Assembly: GCA_028751875.1 (NCBI GenBank) | Contig: CM054157.1 | Coordinates: 51,262,488 to 51,326,487 of the forward strand | DNA from: Rapana venosa | Taxonomy: Eukaryota; Mollusca; Gastropoda; Neogastropoda; Muricidae | Length of the DNA stretch: 64,000 bases | Reading direction: 5' to 3' | Shown here: positions 37,225-49,526 of the stretch, piece by piece | Numbering within the stretch: the first letter of the stretch is position 1 | Layout: the number at the start of each line of letters is the position of its first letter | Translations under genes and position numbers: made by a program | The notes under the pieces: model-generated | Databases searched by the model: none | What the model was told of the DNA's origin: nothing | What the model saw: only the letters and a program-made list of their open reading frames with translations

Positions 37225-40200
37225 TTATGATGTGGATGTGGTGTGCCCCCCTTTAATGTCAGAAGTCAGGATGTGGATGTGGTGTGCCCCCCTTTAATGT
37301 CAGAAGTCATGATGTGGATGTGGTCCCCTGCAATGTCAGAAGTCATGATGTGGATGTGATGTGACCCCTGCTATGTCAGAAGGTATGATGTGGATGTGGT
37401 GTAGACCCTGCAATGTCAGAAGTCACGATGTGGATGTAGCCCGCTGCAATGTCAGAAGTCATTATGTGGTGTGGCCCCAGGCAAAGTCAGAAGTCATGAT
37501 GTGGTGTGGCCACCATGTGGATGTGGTGCGGCAGCCCTGCAATGTTATAAGTCATATTCTGGAAGTGGTGTGGACCCTCTTGAAGGTCAATTGTCAAGAT
37601 GTGGGTGCGGTGTGCCCTATGCAGTGTCATAAGTCATGATGTGGTGTGCCCCCTGCAATGTCAGATGTCATGATGTGGATGTGGGGTGGGTCCCGTTGAC
37701 TGTCAGAAGTCATGATGTGGATGTGGTGTCCCCTTGCAATGTCAGAAGTCATGATGTAGATGTGGGTGTGACCCCCTGCAGTGTCAGAAGTCAAGATGTG
37801 GTTGTGGCCCCCTTCAGTGTCAGAAGTCATGATGTCGATGTGGTGTGCCCCCTTTAATGTGAGAAATAATGATGTGGATGTGGTGTTGACCCGCTTGAAG
37901 GTCAGTTGTCATGATGTGGATGTGGTGTCCCCTTGTAATAGCATAAGTCATGATGTGGATGTGAGTGTGACCCCCTGCAATGTCCGAGGTGATGATGTGG
38001 TGTTGACATCCTTGAAGGTCAGTTGTCATGATGTGGGTGCGGTGTGCCTTATGCAGTGTCATAAGTCATGATGTGGTGTGCCCCCTTCAATGTCAGATGT
38101 CAATGTGGATGTGGGGTGGGTCCCGTTGACTGTCAGAAGTCATGATGTGGATGTGGTGTCCTTTAGAATGTCAGAAGTCATGATGTGGTGTTGTCCCCTG
38201 CAAAGTCACAAGTCATAATGTGGATGTGGTACGGCAGCATTCCAATGTTAGAAGTCATGATGTGGATGTGATGTGGACCCTCTTAAAGGTCAGTTGTCAT
38301 AAGTTATGATGTGGTGTGCCCCCTGCAATGTCAGATTCATGATGTGGATGTAGGGACGGTTCCGTTGACTGTCAGAAGTCATGATGTGGATGTCAGAAGT
38401 CATAATATTGCAGGGGCAGAAGTCATAATATTGTGTGTCTCCCTGCAATGTCAGATGTCATGATGTGGATGTGGCCATCTGCAATGTCAGAAGTCATGAT
38501 TTCGATGTGGTGTGCCCCTTTAAATGTGAGAAGTCATGATGTTGATGTGGTGTTGACCCCCTTGAAGGTCAGTTGTCATGATGTGGATGCGGTGTGCCCA
38601 ATGCAGTGTCAGATTCATGATGTGGATGTGGGGTGGGTCCTGTTGACTGTCAGAAGTCATGATGTGGATGTCGTGTCCCCCTGGAATGTCAGAAGTCATG
38701 ATGTGGATGTGTTTCCCCCAGCAATGTCAGAAGTCATGATGTGGATGTGAATGTGGCCCCCTGCACTGTCAGAAGTCATGATGTCGATGTGGTGTGCCCC
38801 CTTTAATGTCAGAAGTCATAATGTGGATGTGGTGTTGACCCTCTTGAAGGTCAGTTGTCATGATGTAGGTGCTGTGTGCCCTATGCAGTGTCATAAGTCA
38901 TGATGTGGTGTGCCCCCTTCAATGTCAGATGTCATAATGTGGATGTGGGGTGGGTCCCGTTGAATGTCAGAAATCATGATGTGGATGTGGCCTCTAGAAA
39001 GTCGAGTAAGGTGTGTGCCCCTGAATGTCAGAAGTCATGATTTGAATGTGCGTGACCCCCTGCAATGTCAGAAGTCAGATGTGGGATGTGGCCCCCTGCA
39101 GTGTCAGAAGTCATGATGTCGATGTGGTGTGCCCCTTTAATGTCAGAAGTCATGATGGGATGTGGTCCCCTGCAATGGTCAGAAGTCATGATTGGATTGA
39201 TGTGCCCCGCTACGTCGAGGTATGCTGTGGAGTGTGGGACCATGGAATGACAGAATCCGTGAGGATGTAGCGCCGCTGCAATGTCAGAGTCATGATGTGG
39301 ATGTGGTGTGGAACCTCTTGAAGGTCAGTTGTCATGATATGGGTGCAGTGTGCCCTATGCAATGTCATGTCAAGATGTGGTGTGCCCCTGCAACGTCAGA
39401 TGTCATGATGTGGATGTGGGGTGGTTTCCGTTGACTGTCAGAAGTCAAGATGTGAATGTGGCCCCTTGCAGTGTCAGAAGTCATGATGTCGATGTGGTGT
39501 GCCCCCCTTTAATTTCAGAAGTCATGATGTGGATGTGGTCCCCTGCAATGTCAGAAAACATGATGTGGATGTGATGTGGCCCCCTGCTACGTCGGAAGGT
39601 ATGATGTGGATGTTGTGTGGACCCTGCAATGTCAGAAGTCATGATGTGGTACGGCAGCCATGCAATGTTATAAGTCATGATGTGGATGTGGTGTTGACCC
39701 TCTTGATGGTCAGTTGTCATGATGTGTGTGCGGTGTGCCCTATGCAGTGCTATAAGTCATGATGTCGATGTGGTGTGCCCCCTGAACGTCAGAAGTCATG
39801 ATGTAGTTGTGGTGTGGACCCTCTTGAAGGTCAGTTGTCATGATGTGGGTGCGGTGTGCCCTATGCAGTGTCATAAGTCATGATGTGGAGTGCCCCCTGC
39901 AATTTAGAGTGATGATTGGATGTTTGTGGGTCCCCGTTGATGTCAAAGTCATAAAGTGGATGTGTGTCCCCTGAAGTCGAAGTCATGATGTGGATGTGGT
40001 GTTGACCCTCTTGAAGGTCAGTTGTCATGATGTGGTTGCGGTGTGCCCTATGCAGTGTCATAAGTCATGATGTGGTGTGCCTCCTGCAATGTCAGAAGTC
40101 ATGATGTCGATGTAGTGTGCCCCCCTTTAATGTCAGAAGTCATGATGTTGATGTGGTCCCTGCAATGTCAGAAATCATGATGTGGATGTGATGTGGCCCC

Positions 40201-41903
40201 TGCTATGTCTGAAGGTATGATGTGGATGTGGTGTGGACCCTGCAATGTCAGAAGTCACGATGTGGATGTAGCTCGCTGCAATGTCAGAAGTGATGATGTG
40301 GTGTGGCCACCTGCAAAGTGACAAGTCATGATGTGGATGTGGTATGGCAGCCCTGCAATGTTAGAAGTCATGTGGACCCTCTTGAAGGTCAGTTGTTATG
40401 ATGTGGATGCGGTGTGCCCTATGCAGTGTCATAAGTCATGATGTGCTGTGCCCCCTGCAATGTCAGATGTCATGATGTGGATGTGGGGTGGGTCCCGTTG
40501 ACTGTCAGAAGTCATGATGTGGATTTGCTGTCCCCTGGAATGTCAGAAGTCATAATGTGGTGTGTCCCCTGCAATGCCAGAAGTCATTATTTGAATCTGG
40601 TTGTGACCCCCTGCATTGTCAGAAGTCAAGATGTGGATGTGGCCCCCTGCAGTGTCAGAAGTCATGATGTCGATGTGGTGTGTCCCCTTTAATGTCATGA
40701 TTCATGATGTGGATGTGGCCCCCTGCAATGTCAGAAGTCATAATGTGGATAAGATGTGGCCCCCTGCTACGTCGGAAGGTATGATGTGGATGTGGTGTAG
40801 ACCCTGCAATGTCAGAAGTTACGATTTGGATGTAGCCCGCTGCAAAGTCAGAAGTCATGATGTGGTGTGGCCCCAGGCAAAGTCAGAAGTCATGATGTGG
40901 TGTGGCCAGCTGCAAAGTCAGAAGTCATGATGTGGATGTGGGTGGGTCCCGTTGAATGTCAGAAGTCATGATGTGAATGTGGTGTCCCCCTGGAATGTCA
41001 GTCATAATGTGGTGTGTCCCCCTTGCAATGTCAAAAATCATGATTTGAATGTGGATGTGGCCCCCTGCAGGGTCAGAAGTCAGGTTGTCGATGTGGTGTT
41101 CTCCACCGTAATTTTAGAAGTCATGATGTGGATGTGGTCCCCCTGCAATGTCAGAAGTCATGATGTGGATGTGATGTGGCCCCCTGCTGTGTCATAAGGT
41201 ATGATGTGTGTGTGGTGTGGACCCTGCAATGTCAGAAGTCACGATGTGGATGTAGCCAACTGCAAAGTCAGAAGTCATTATGTGGATGTGGTACGGCAGC
41301 CCTGCAATGTTAAAAGTCATGATGTGGATTTGGTGTTGACCCTCTTGAAGGTCAGTTGTCATGATGTGGGTGCGGTGTCCCTATGCAGTGTCATAAGTCA
41401 TGATGTGGTGTGCCCCCTGCAACGTCAGATGTCATGATGAGGATGTGGGGTGGGTCCCATTGACTGTCAGAAGTCATGATGTGGATGTGGTGTTCCCCTG
41501 GAATGTCAGAAGTCATGATGTGAATGTGGTGTCCCCCCTGCAATGTCAAGTCATGATGTGGATTTGGTGTGGACCCCTGCAATGTCAGAAGTCAAGATGT
41601 GGATGTGGCCCCCTGCAGTGTCAGAAGTCATGATGTCGATGTGGTGTGCCCCTTTTAATGTCAGAAGTCATGATGTGGTGTGTCCCCCTGCAATGTTAGA
41701 GGTCATGATTTGGATGTGGGTGTGACCCCTGCAATGTCAGAAATCAAGATGTGGATGTGGCCCCCTGCAGTATCAGAAGTCATGATGTCGATGTGGTGTG
41801 CCCCCCTTTAATGTCAGAAGTAATGATGTGGATATGGTCCCCTGCAATGTCAGAAGTCATGATGTGGATGTGATGTGGCCCCCTGCTACGTCGGAAGGTA
41901 TGA
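37225..41903. repeat. ~40-bp satellite with higher-order repeat
   Basis: Satellite throughout. Two short stretches (about 39000-39260 and 39895-39980) have many single-base deletions compared with neighbours and are probably lower-quality consensus. Around 38390-38430 two monomers share an unusual CATAATATTG. Monomers with AAGGTATGATGTGG recur at about 39587, 40201 and 40765 (614 and 564 bp apart), close to the ~580-bp block size. No gene is present. Confidence 0.9.
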
Positions 41904-42013
41904 TGTGTGTGTGTGTGTGTGTATATGACGTGTGTATATGACGTGTGTATATGACGTGTGTGTGTGTGCGTTGTGTGTGTGTGTGTGTGTGTTTTGTGTG
42001 TTGTTTTGTGTGC
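41904..42013. repeat. GT-rich microsatellite with 13-bp sub-repeat
   Basis: A (GT)n stretch is followed by three copies of TGTGTATATGACG (about 41919-41957), then further GT/GTTTT-rich sequence. It starts in the middle of a satellite monomer (…GGTATGATGTG), so it may have grown from the insertion junction or from the GTG-rich monomer itself. Confidence 0.85.
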
Positions 42014-42126
42014 ATTTGGACTTTTTTAAAAATTATTACTTGCTATTGGTTGCATGACTGTGTAAGAATGAGTTGAGTGCAAGCGCTTTGATTTGTCTGT
42101 GCAAGATACAGCGCTATATAAATTCA

Positions 42127-42210
<84 letters not shown>
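42014..42210 (+). mobile_element. 3' end of a LINE/SINE with (ATT)n tail
   Basis: About 115 bp of non-satellite sequence ends in AGCGCT (42082-42087), a 22-nt loop, AGCGCT (42110-42115), then ATATAAATTCAATT and a long (ATT)n tract (about 42129-42210, one interruption). A stem of this kind followed by GCGCTATATAAAT and a short-repeat tail is common at 3' ends of LINEs and their SINE partners in animals. No coding part remains. The interrupted monomer (…CTACGTCGGAAGGTATGATGTG | TGTGGTGTGGACCC…) continues on the right. A duplication longer than about 4-5 bp is not visible. Confidence 0.6.
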
Positions 42211-42211
<1 letters not shown>

Positions 42212-45200
42212 GTGGTGTGGACCCTGCAATGCCAGATGTCACGATGTGAATGAAGCCCGCTGCAATGTCAGAAGTCATGATGTGGTCTAGCCCCAAGCAA
42301 AGTCAAAAGTCATGATGTGGTGTGGCCACCTGCAAAGTCAGAAGTCATGATGTGGATGTGGTACGGCAATCCTGCAATGTTAGAAGTCATGATGTGAATG
42401 TGGTGTGGGACCTCTTGAAGGTCAGTTGTCATGATGTGGGTGCGGTGTGCCCTATGCAGTGTCATGTCATGATATAGTGTGCCCCCTGCAACGTCAGATG
42501 TCATGATGTGGATGTGGGGTGGGTCCGTTGACTGTCAAAAGTCATGATGTGGATGTGGTGTCCCCCTGGAATGTCAGAAGTCATGATGTGGATATGGTGT
42601 CCCCTTGCAATGTCAGAAGTCATGATGTGGATGTGGGTGTGTCCCCTTGCAATGTCAGAAGTCATGATGTGGATGTGGGTGTGACACCCTGCAATGTCAG
42701 AAGTTAAGATGTGGGTGTGGCCCCCTGCAGTGTCAGAAGTCATGATGTCGATGTGGTGTGCCCCCTTTAATGTGAGAAGTTATTATGTGGATGTGGTGTT
42801 GATCCTCTTGAAGGTCAGTTGTCATAATGTGGATGTGGGTGTGACCCCCTGCAATGCCATAAGTCAAGATGTGGATGTGGCCCCCTGCAGTGTCAGAAGT
42901 TATGATATGCCCCCTTTAATGTGAGAAGTCATTATGTGGATGTGGTGTTGACCCCCTTGAAGGTGAGTTGTCATGATGTGGGTGCGGTGTGCCCAATGTA
43001 GTGTCATAAGTCATGATGTGCTATGCCCCCTGCAACGTCAGATGTCATGATGTGGATGTGGGGTGGTTCCCGTTGACTGTCAGAAGTCATGATGTGGATG
43101 TGGTGTCCCCCTGGAGTGTAAGAAGTCATGATGTGGATGTCGTGTTGACCCTCTTGAAGGTCAGTTGTCATGATGTAGTGTGCCCCATGCAATATCAGAT
43201 GTCATGATGTGGATGTGGGGTGGGTCCCGTTGAATTTCAGAAGTCATGATGTGGATGTGGTGTCTCCTTGGAATGTCAGAAGTCATAATGTGGTGTGTCC
43301 CCCTGCACTGTCAGAAGTCATGATGTGGATGTGGGTGTGATCCCCTGCAATGTCAGAAGTCAAGATGTGGATGTGGTGTGGACCCTTCCTTGTCAGAAGT
43401 CACGATGTGGATGTGGTGTCTCCTTGGAATGTCAGAAGTCATAATGTGATGTGTCCCCCTGCAATGTCAGATGTCATGATGTGGATGTGGGGTGGGTCCC
43501 GTTGACTGTCAGAAGTCATGATGTGGATATGGTGTCCCCCTGGAATGTCAGAAGTCATAATGTGGTGTGTCCCCCTGCAATGTCAGAAGTTATGATTTGA
43601 ATGTGGGTGTGACCCCCTGCAATGTCAGAAGTCAAGATGTGGATGTGGCCCCCTGCAGTGTCAGAAGTCATGATGTGGATGTGGTGTGACATCATTTAAT
43701 ATCAGAAGTCATGATGTGGATGTGGTCCCCTGCAATGTCAGAAGTCAAAAGTGGATGTGATGTGGCTTCCTGCTACGTCGGAAGGTATGATGTGGATGTG
43801 GTGTGAACCCTGCAATGTCAGAAGTGACAATGTGGATGTATCCCGCTGCAATGTCAGAAGTCATGATGTGGTGTGGCCCCCTGCAAAGTCAGAAGTCATT
43901 ATGTGGATGTGTTACGGCAGCCCTGCAATGTTAGAAGTCATGATGTGAATGTGGTGTGGAACCTCTTGAAGGTCAGTTGTCATGATGTGGGTGCGGTGTG
44001 CCCTATGCAGTTTCATGTCATGATATAGTGTGCCCCCTGCTACGTCAGATGTCATGATGTGGATGTGGTGTCCCTCTGGGGTGTCAGAAGTCATGATGTA
44101 GATGTAGTGTTGACCCTCTCGAAGGTCAGGTGTCATGATGTAGTTGCGTTGTGCCCTATGCAGTGTCATAAGTCATGATGTGGTGTGCCCCCTGCAACGT
44201 CAGATGTCATGATGTGGATGTGGGGTGGGTCCCGTTGACTGTCAGAAGTCATGATGTTGATGTGGTGTTCCCTTGGATTGTCGGAAGTCAGGAAATGGAT
44301 GTGGTGTTGACCCTCTTGAAGGTCAGTTGTCATGATGTGGTTTCGGTGTGCCCCCTGCAATATCAGATGTCATGATGTGGATATGGGGTGGGTCCCGTTG
44401 ACTGTCAGAAGTCAAGATGTGGATGTGGCCCCTGCAGTGTCAGAAGTCATGATTTCGAAATCGTGTGGTCCCTTTAATGTAAGAAGTCATGATGTAGATG
44501 TGGTGTTGACCCTCTTGAAGGTCAGTTGTCATGATGTGGATGTGGGTGCGACCCCCTGCAATGTCATAAGTCAAGATGTGGATGTGGCCCCCTGCAGTGT
44601 CAGAAGTCACGATGTCGATGTGGTGTGCCCCCTTTAATGTCAGAAGTCATGATGTGGATGTGGTCCCCTGCAATGTCAGAAGTCATGATGTGGATGTGAT
44701 GTGGACCCTGCAATGTCAAAAGTCACGATGTGGATGTAGTCCGCTTTAATGTCAGAAGTCATGATATGGTGTGGCCCCCTGCAAAGTGACAAATCATGAT
44801 ATGGATGTGGTACGGCAGCCACGCAATGTTAAAGTCATGATGTGGATGCAGTGTGGACCCTCTTGAAGGTCAGTTGTTAAGATGTGGGTGCGGTGTGCCC
44901 TATGCAGTGTCATAAGTCATGATGTGGTGTGCCCCCTGCTATGTCAGATGTCATGATGTGAATGTGGGGTGGGTCGCGCTGACTGTCAGAAGTCATGATG
45001 TCGATGTGGTGTGCCCCCCTTTAATGTCAGAAGTCATGATGTGGATGTGGTCCCCTGCAATGTCAGAAGTCATGATGTGGATGTGATGTGGCCCCCTGCT
45101 ATGTCAGAAGCTATGATGTGGATGTGGTGTGGACCTTGCAATGTCAGAAGTCACGATGTGGTACGGAAGCCCTGTAGTGTCAGATGTCATGATGTGGATG

Positions 45201-48200
45201 TGGGATGGGTCCCGTTTAATGTCAAAAGTCATGATGTGAATGTGGTGTCCCCCTGGGATGTCCAAAGTCATAATGTGGTGTGTCCCTCTGCCATGTCAGA
45301 AGTCATGATTTGAATATGGGTGTGACCCCCTGCAATGTCAGAAGTCATGATGTGGATGTGGTGTGACACCATTTAATATCAGAAGTCATGATGTGGATGT
45401 GGTCACCGGCAATGTCAGAAGTCATAATGTGGATGTGATGTGGCTTTCTGCTACGTCGGAAGGTATGATGTGGATGTGGTGTGGACCCTGCAATGTCAGA
45501 AGTCACAATGTGGATGTATCCCGCTGCAATGTCAGAAGTCATGATGTGGTGTGGCCCCCTGCAAAGTCACAAGTCATGATGTGGATGTGGTACGGCAGCC
45601 CTGCAATGTTAGAAGTCATTTTGTGGATGTGGTGTGGAACCTCTTGAAGGGCAGTTGTCATGATGAGGGTGCGGTGTGCCCTATGCAGTGTCATAAGTCA
45701 TGATGTGGTGTGCCCCCTGCAACGTCAGATGTCATGATGTGGATGTGGGGTGGGTCCCGTTGACTGTCAGAAGTTATGATGTGGATGTGGTGTCCCCCTG
45801 GAATGTCAGAAGTCATAATGGGTTGTGTCCCCCTGCATTGTCAGAAGTCATGATTTCAATGAAGGTGTGACCCCCTGCAATGTCATAAGTCAAGATGTGG
45901 ATATGGCCCCCTGCTGTTTCAGAAGTCATGATGTCGATGTGGTGTGCCCCCCTTTAATGTCAGAAGTCATGATGAGGATGTGGTCCCCTGCAATGTCAGA
46001 AGTCATGATGTGGATGTGATGTCGACCCTCCTGAAGGTCAGTTGTCATGATGTAGGTGCGGTGTGCCCTATGCAGTGTCATAAGCCATGATGTAGTGTGC
46101 ACCCTGCAACGTCAGATGTCATGATGTGGATGTGGGGTGGGTCCCTTTGACTGTCAGAAGTCATGATGTGGATGTAGTGTCCCCTTGGAATGTCAGAAGT
46201 CATGATGTGGATGTGGTGTTGACCCTCTGGAAGGTCAGTTGTCATGATGTGGGTGCGGTGTGCCCTATGCAGTGTCATAAGCCATGATGTAGTGTGCACC
46301 CTGCAACGTCAGATGTCATGATGTGGATGTGGGGTGGGTCCCTTTAACTGTCAGAAGTCATGATGTGGATGTTGTGTCCCCCTGGAATGTCGGAAGTCAT
46401 AATGTGGTGTGTCCCCTGCAATGTAAGAAGTCATGATTTGGATGTGGCCCCCTGCAGTGTCAGAAGTCATGATGTCGATGTAGTGTGCCCCCCTTTAATG
46501 TCAAAGGTCATGATGTGGATGTGGTCCGCTGCAATGTCAGAAGTCATGATGTGGATGTCATGTAGTACCCTGCTATGTCAGAAGGTATGATGTGGATGTG
46601 GTGTGGACCCTGCAATGTCAGAAGTCACGATGTGGATGTAGCCCGCTGCAAAGTCAGAAGTCATGATGTGGTGTGGCCCCCTGCAAAGTCAGAAGTCATG
46701 ATGTGGTGTGGCCCCATGCAAAGTCAGAAGTCCTGATGTTGTGTGAACACCTGCAAAGTCAGAAGTCATGATGTGGATGTGGCCCCCTGCAGTGTGAGAA
46801 GTCATGATGTGGATGTGGTGTCTCCATGGAATGTCAGAAGTCATGATTTGGATGTGGGAGTTACACCCTGCAATATCAGAAGTCAAGAAGTGGATGTGGC
46901 ACCCTGCAGTGTCAGAAGTCATGATGTGGATGTGGTGTGCCCCCATTTAATTTCAGAAGTCATGATGTGGATGTGGTCCCCTGCAATGTCAGAAGTCATG
47001 ATGTGGATGTTATGTGGCCCCCTGCTATGTCAGAAGGTATGATGTGGATGCGGTGTGGACCCTTCAATGTCAGAAGTCACGATGTTGATGTAGCCCGCTG
47101 CAATGTCAGAAGTCATGATGTGGATGTGGTGCGGCAGACCTGCAATGTTAGAAGTCATGATGTGGATGTGGTGTGGACCCTGCAACGTCAGAGGTCATGA
47201 TGTGGTGTGGTGTCGACCCTCTTTAAGGTCAGTTGTCATGATGTGGGTGCGGTGTGCCCTATGCAGTGTCAAAAGTCATGATGTGGTGTGCCCCCTGCAA
47301 TGTCAGAGGTCATGATGTGGATGTCGGGTGGGTTTCGTTGATAGTCAGAAGTCATGATGTGGATGTGGTGTGTCCTTGGAATGTCAGAAGTCATAATGTG
47401 GTGTGTCCCCCTGCAATGTCAGAAGTCATGATTTGAATGTAGGTGTGACCCCCTGCAATGTCAGAAGTCAAGATGTGGTGTGCCCCCCTTTAATTTCAGA
47501 AGTCATGATGTCGATTTGGTCCCCTGCAATGTCAGAAGTCATGATGTGGATGTGATGTGGCCCCTGCTACGTCGGAAGGTATGATGTGGATGTGGTGAGG
47601 ACCCTGCAATGACAGAAATCTCGATGTGGATGTAGCCTGCTGCAGAGTCCGAAGACATGATATGGTGTGGCCACCTGCAAAGTCACAAGTCATGATGTGG
47701 ATGTGGTACGGCAGCCCTGCATTGTTAGAAGTCATGATGTGGATGTGGTGTGGACCCTCTTTAAGGTCAGTTGTCATGATGTGGGTGCGGTGTGCCCTAT
47801 GCAGTGTCATAAGTCATGATGTGGTGTGCCCCCTGCAATGTCAGATGTCATGATGTGGATGTGGGGTGGGTCCCGCTAACTGTCAGAAGTCATAATGTGG
47901 ATGTGGTGTGTCCCTGGAATGTCAGAAGTCATGATGTGGTGTGTCCCCCTGCAATGTCAGAAGTCATAATGTGGTGTGGCCCCGATGTGGTTTGCCCACC
48001 TTCAAAGTCAGAAGTGATGATGTGGATGTGGTGCGGCAGCCTGCAATGTTAGAAGTCATGATGTGGATGTGGTGCCCCCTTGCAATGTCAGAAGTCAGTG
48101 ATGTGGATGTGGGTGTGACCCCCTGCAATGTAAGATGTCAAGATGTGGATGTGGCCCCCTGCAGTGTCACAAGTGGTGATGTCGATGTGGTGTGCCCCCT

Positions 48201-48691
48201 TTAATGTGAGAGGTCATGATGTGGATGTGGTGTTGACCCTCTTGAAGGTCAGTTGTCATGATGTGGTTGTGGAGTGCCCTATGCAGTGTCATAAGTTATG
48301 GTGTGGTGTGCCCCCTGCAATGTCAGATGTCATGATGTGGATGTGGGGTGGGTCCCGTTGACTGTCAGAAATCAAGATGTGGATGTGGTGTCCCCTGGAA
48401 TGTCAGAAGTCATGATGTCGATGTGGTGTGCCCCCCTTTAATGTCAGAATGCATTATGTGGATGTGGTCCCCTGCAATGTGAGAAGTCATGATGTGGATG
48501 TGATGTGGCACCCTGCTATGTCAGAAGGTATGATGTGGATGTGGTGTGGACCCTGCAATGTCAGAAGTCATGATGTGGATGTAGCCCGCTGCAATGTCAA
48601 AAGACATGATGTGGTGTGGCCCCTGTGAAGTCACAAGTCATAATGTGGATGTGGTACGACAGCCCTGCAATGTTAGAAGTCATGATGTGGA
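42211..48691. repeat. ~40-bp satellite with higher-order repeat
   Basis: Satellite throughout. Two segments share private variants: CATGTCATGATATAGTGTGCC at about 42463 and 44014, flanked by TGATGTGAATGTGGTG upstream in both, offset 1551 bp. A second pair at 46071 and 46268 (197 bp apart) shares TAAGCCATGATGTAGTGTGC and a GGGTCCCTTT variant. These mark recent local duplications on top of the ~580-bp order. No gene is present. Confidence 0.92.
48675..48691. repeat. Target-site duplication, left copy (818-bp retroposon)
   Basis: AGAAGTCATGATGTGGA, repeated at 49510-49526. It lies inside the monomer that follows GGTACGACAG, and the right copy continues as that same monomer and then the AGGTCAGTTGTCATGATG type, exactly the usual order. 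Confidence 0.88.
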
Positions 48692-48700
48692 CAGCCGTCA

Positions 48701-48755
48701 TGGCGCAGTGGTTAGCGCCTTGGGTTACGGACTGAAAGGTCGTGGGTTCGATTCC
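48701..48755 (+). promoter_or_regulatory. Type 2 pol III promoter (A and B boxes) in tRNA-like head
   Basis: The A box TGGCGCAGTGG is at 48701-48711 and the B box GGTTCGATTCC at 48745-48755, with 33 bases between. The D arm (GCGC...GCGC) and the T arm (GTGGG-TTCGATT-CCCAT) can fold, but the acceptor ends do not pair and there is no clean anticodon arm. This is a tRNA-derived SINE promoter and not a tRNA gene. Confidence 0.8.
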
Positions 48756-49226
48756 CATAAGAGTCATAGGGATTTTTCGGACTCCGGCCGGCTCCTACTG
48801 GGACCACACAGTCGAGCTTCATCCACTTAACGGATGCGAGTTTGAGAGTGTTGCTCAAATTACCTGACCAACACTGCAGGTGTCTGTATCTCCTGGGCCT
48901 GGTTGACGCCGGGATATATTATGATAGTAAGCGTAGAGTACAACCCTGTCAAGTAGTCTCAAAGTATATGCACTTCTACAGCAGCATCATTACGTCATCC
49001 TCATTATCATTGATCATCATGCAATAAGAAAACTGCCTCTGATTCAGTGGTCCCAGTTGCTCTGATCTCATGGTGACCTCAGATTCGGTTTGCCCATACA
49101 CTTCTGTGCTTGTGGTGAGTTTGTGTCAAAGCCTTTGGGGTTGGAGGTTCGCAGGGCACGGTCGTTGGAGGGACGCTGTGGTGGTTGCCACCTCGGGTAG
49201 GCAACTCACTCAGTCTGGCTCCGCGA

Positions 49227-49274
49227 CTGAGCTAATACTGCTTAGTGGGAGGTGTCCTGCGTATGTTAGCTCAG
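49227..49274. other. Inverted repeat in the 3' body of the composite retroposon
   Basis: CTGAGCTAA at 49227-49235 pairs perfectly with TTAGCTCAG at 49266-49274, extendable by TAC/GTA after a 2-nt bulge. A competing stem joins AGTGG..GGTGTC (about 49243-49256) with GACACCACT (about 49278-49286). It suggests an RNA fold in the retroposon transcript. Conservation cannot be judged from one copy. Confidence 0.5.
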
Positions 49275-49509
49275 AACAGACACCACTGAACACCACCAAA
49301 GTGACCCAGCAGCAGTGCAGGGCCCCTCTGGCTGGTGGCCCAACGGCGGCTGATAGTGATTGGCTCCCTGTGGACCTCCAACTCTGAGGATGAGACACAA
49401 CGAATCTGGGTATGGTTGTGGCGGGGAGATTGGAATGAGCGGCGTGGGAGCAGCAGGACGGGGGACGTCACAGAAGATGAGGCAGCAAAAAAAGAAAAAA
49501 GAAAAAAAA

Positions 49510-49526
49510 AGAAGTCATGATGTGGA
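49510..49526. repeat. Target-site duplication, right copy (818-bp retroposon)
   Basis: AGAAGTCATGATGTGGA, matching 48675-48691 and directly following the A-rich tail. One or two boundary bases are ambiguous because the tail also ends in A. Confidence 0.88.

Larger units (their letters stand above)
48692..49509 (+). mobile_element. 818-bp composite retroposon with tRNA-like head and A-rich tail
   Basis: The insertion is bounded by a 17-bp duplication. The 5' end holds a tRNA-like region (48692-48770) with a good A box and B box. The middle (48770-49090) and the 3' part (49090-49486) are unique within the window. The 3' end is an A-rich tail (A7-G-A6-G-A9, about 49487-49509). The 3' part contains a perfect 9-bp inverted repeat, CTGAGCTAA (49227-49235) and TTAGCTCAG (49266-49274), and a second possible pairing (AGTGG..GGTGTC with GACACCACT). 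Open frames of 60-105 codons occur on both strands (for example 49070-49387) but lack recognisable domains. At 818 bp it is longer than a usual SINE; a SINE with long body, or a tRNA-headed chimera, are both possible. Confidence 0.75.

Noticed and set aside
48692..48770. Functional tRNA gene
   Set aside because: A and B boxes are good, but acceptor arms do not pair, there is no clean anticodon arm, and it is the head of a retroposon with target duplications.
49070..49387. 105-codon open frame in the composite retroposon
   Set aside because: No recognisable domain, overlapping open frames on both strands, and it lies inside a pol III-type element.
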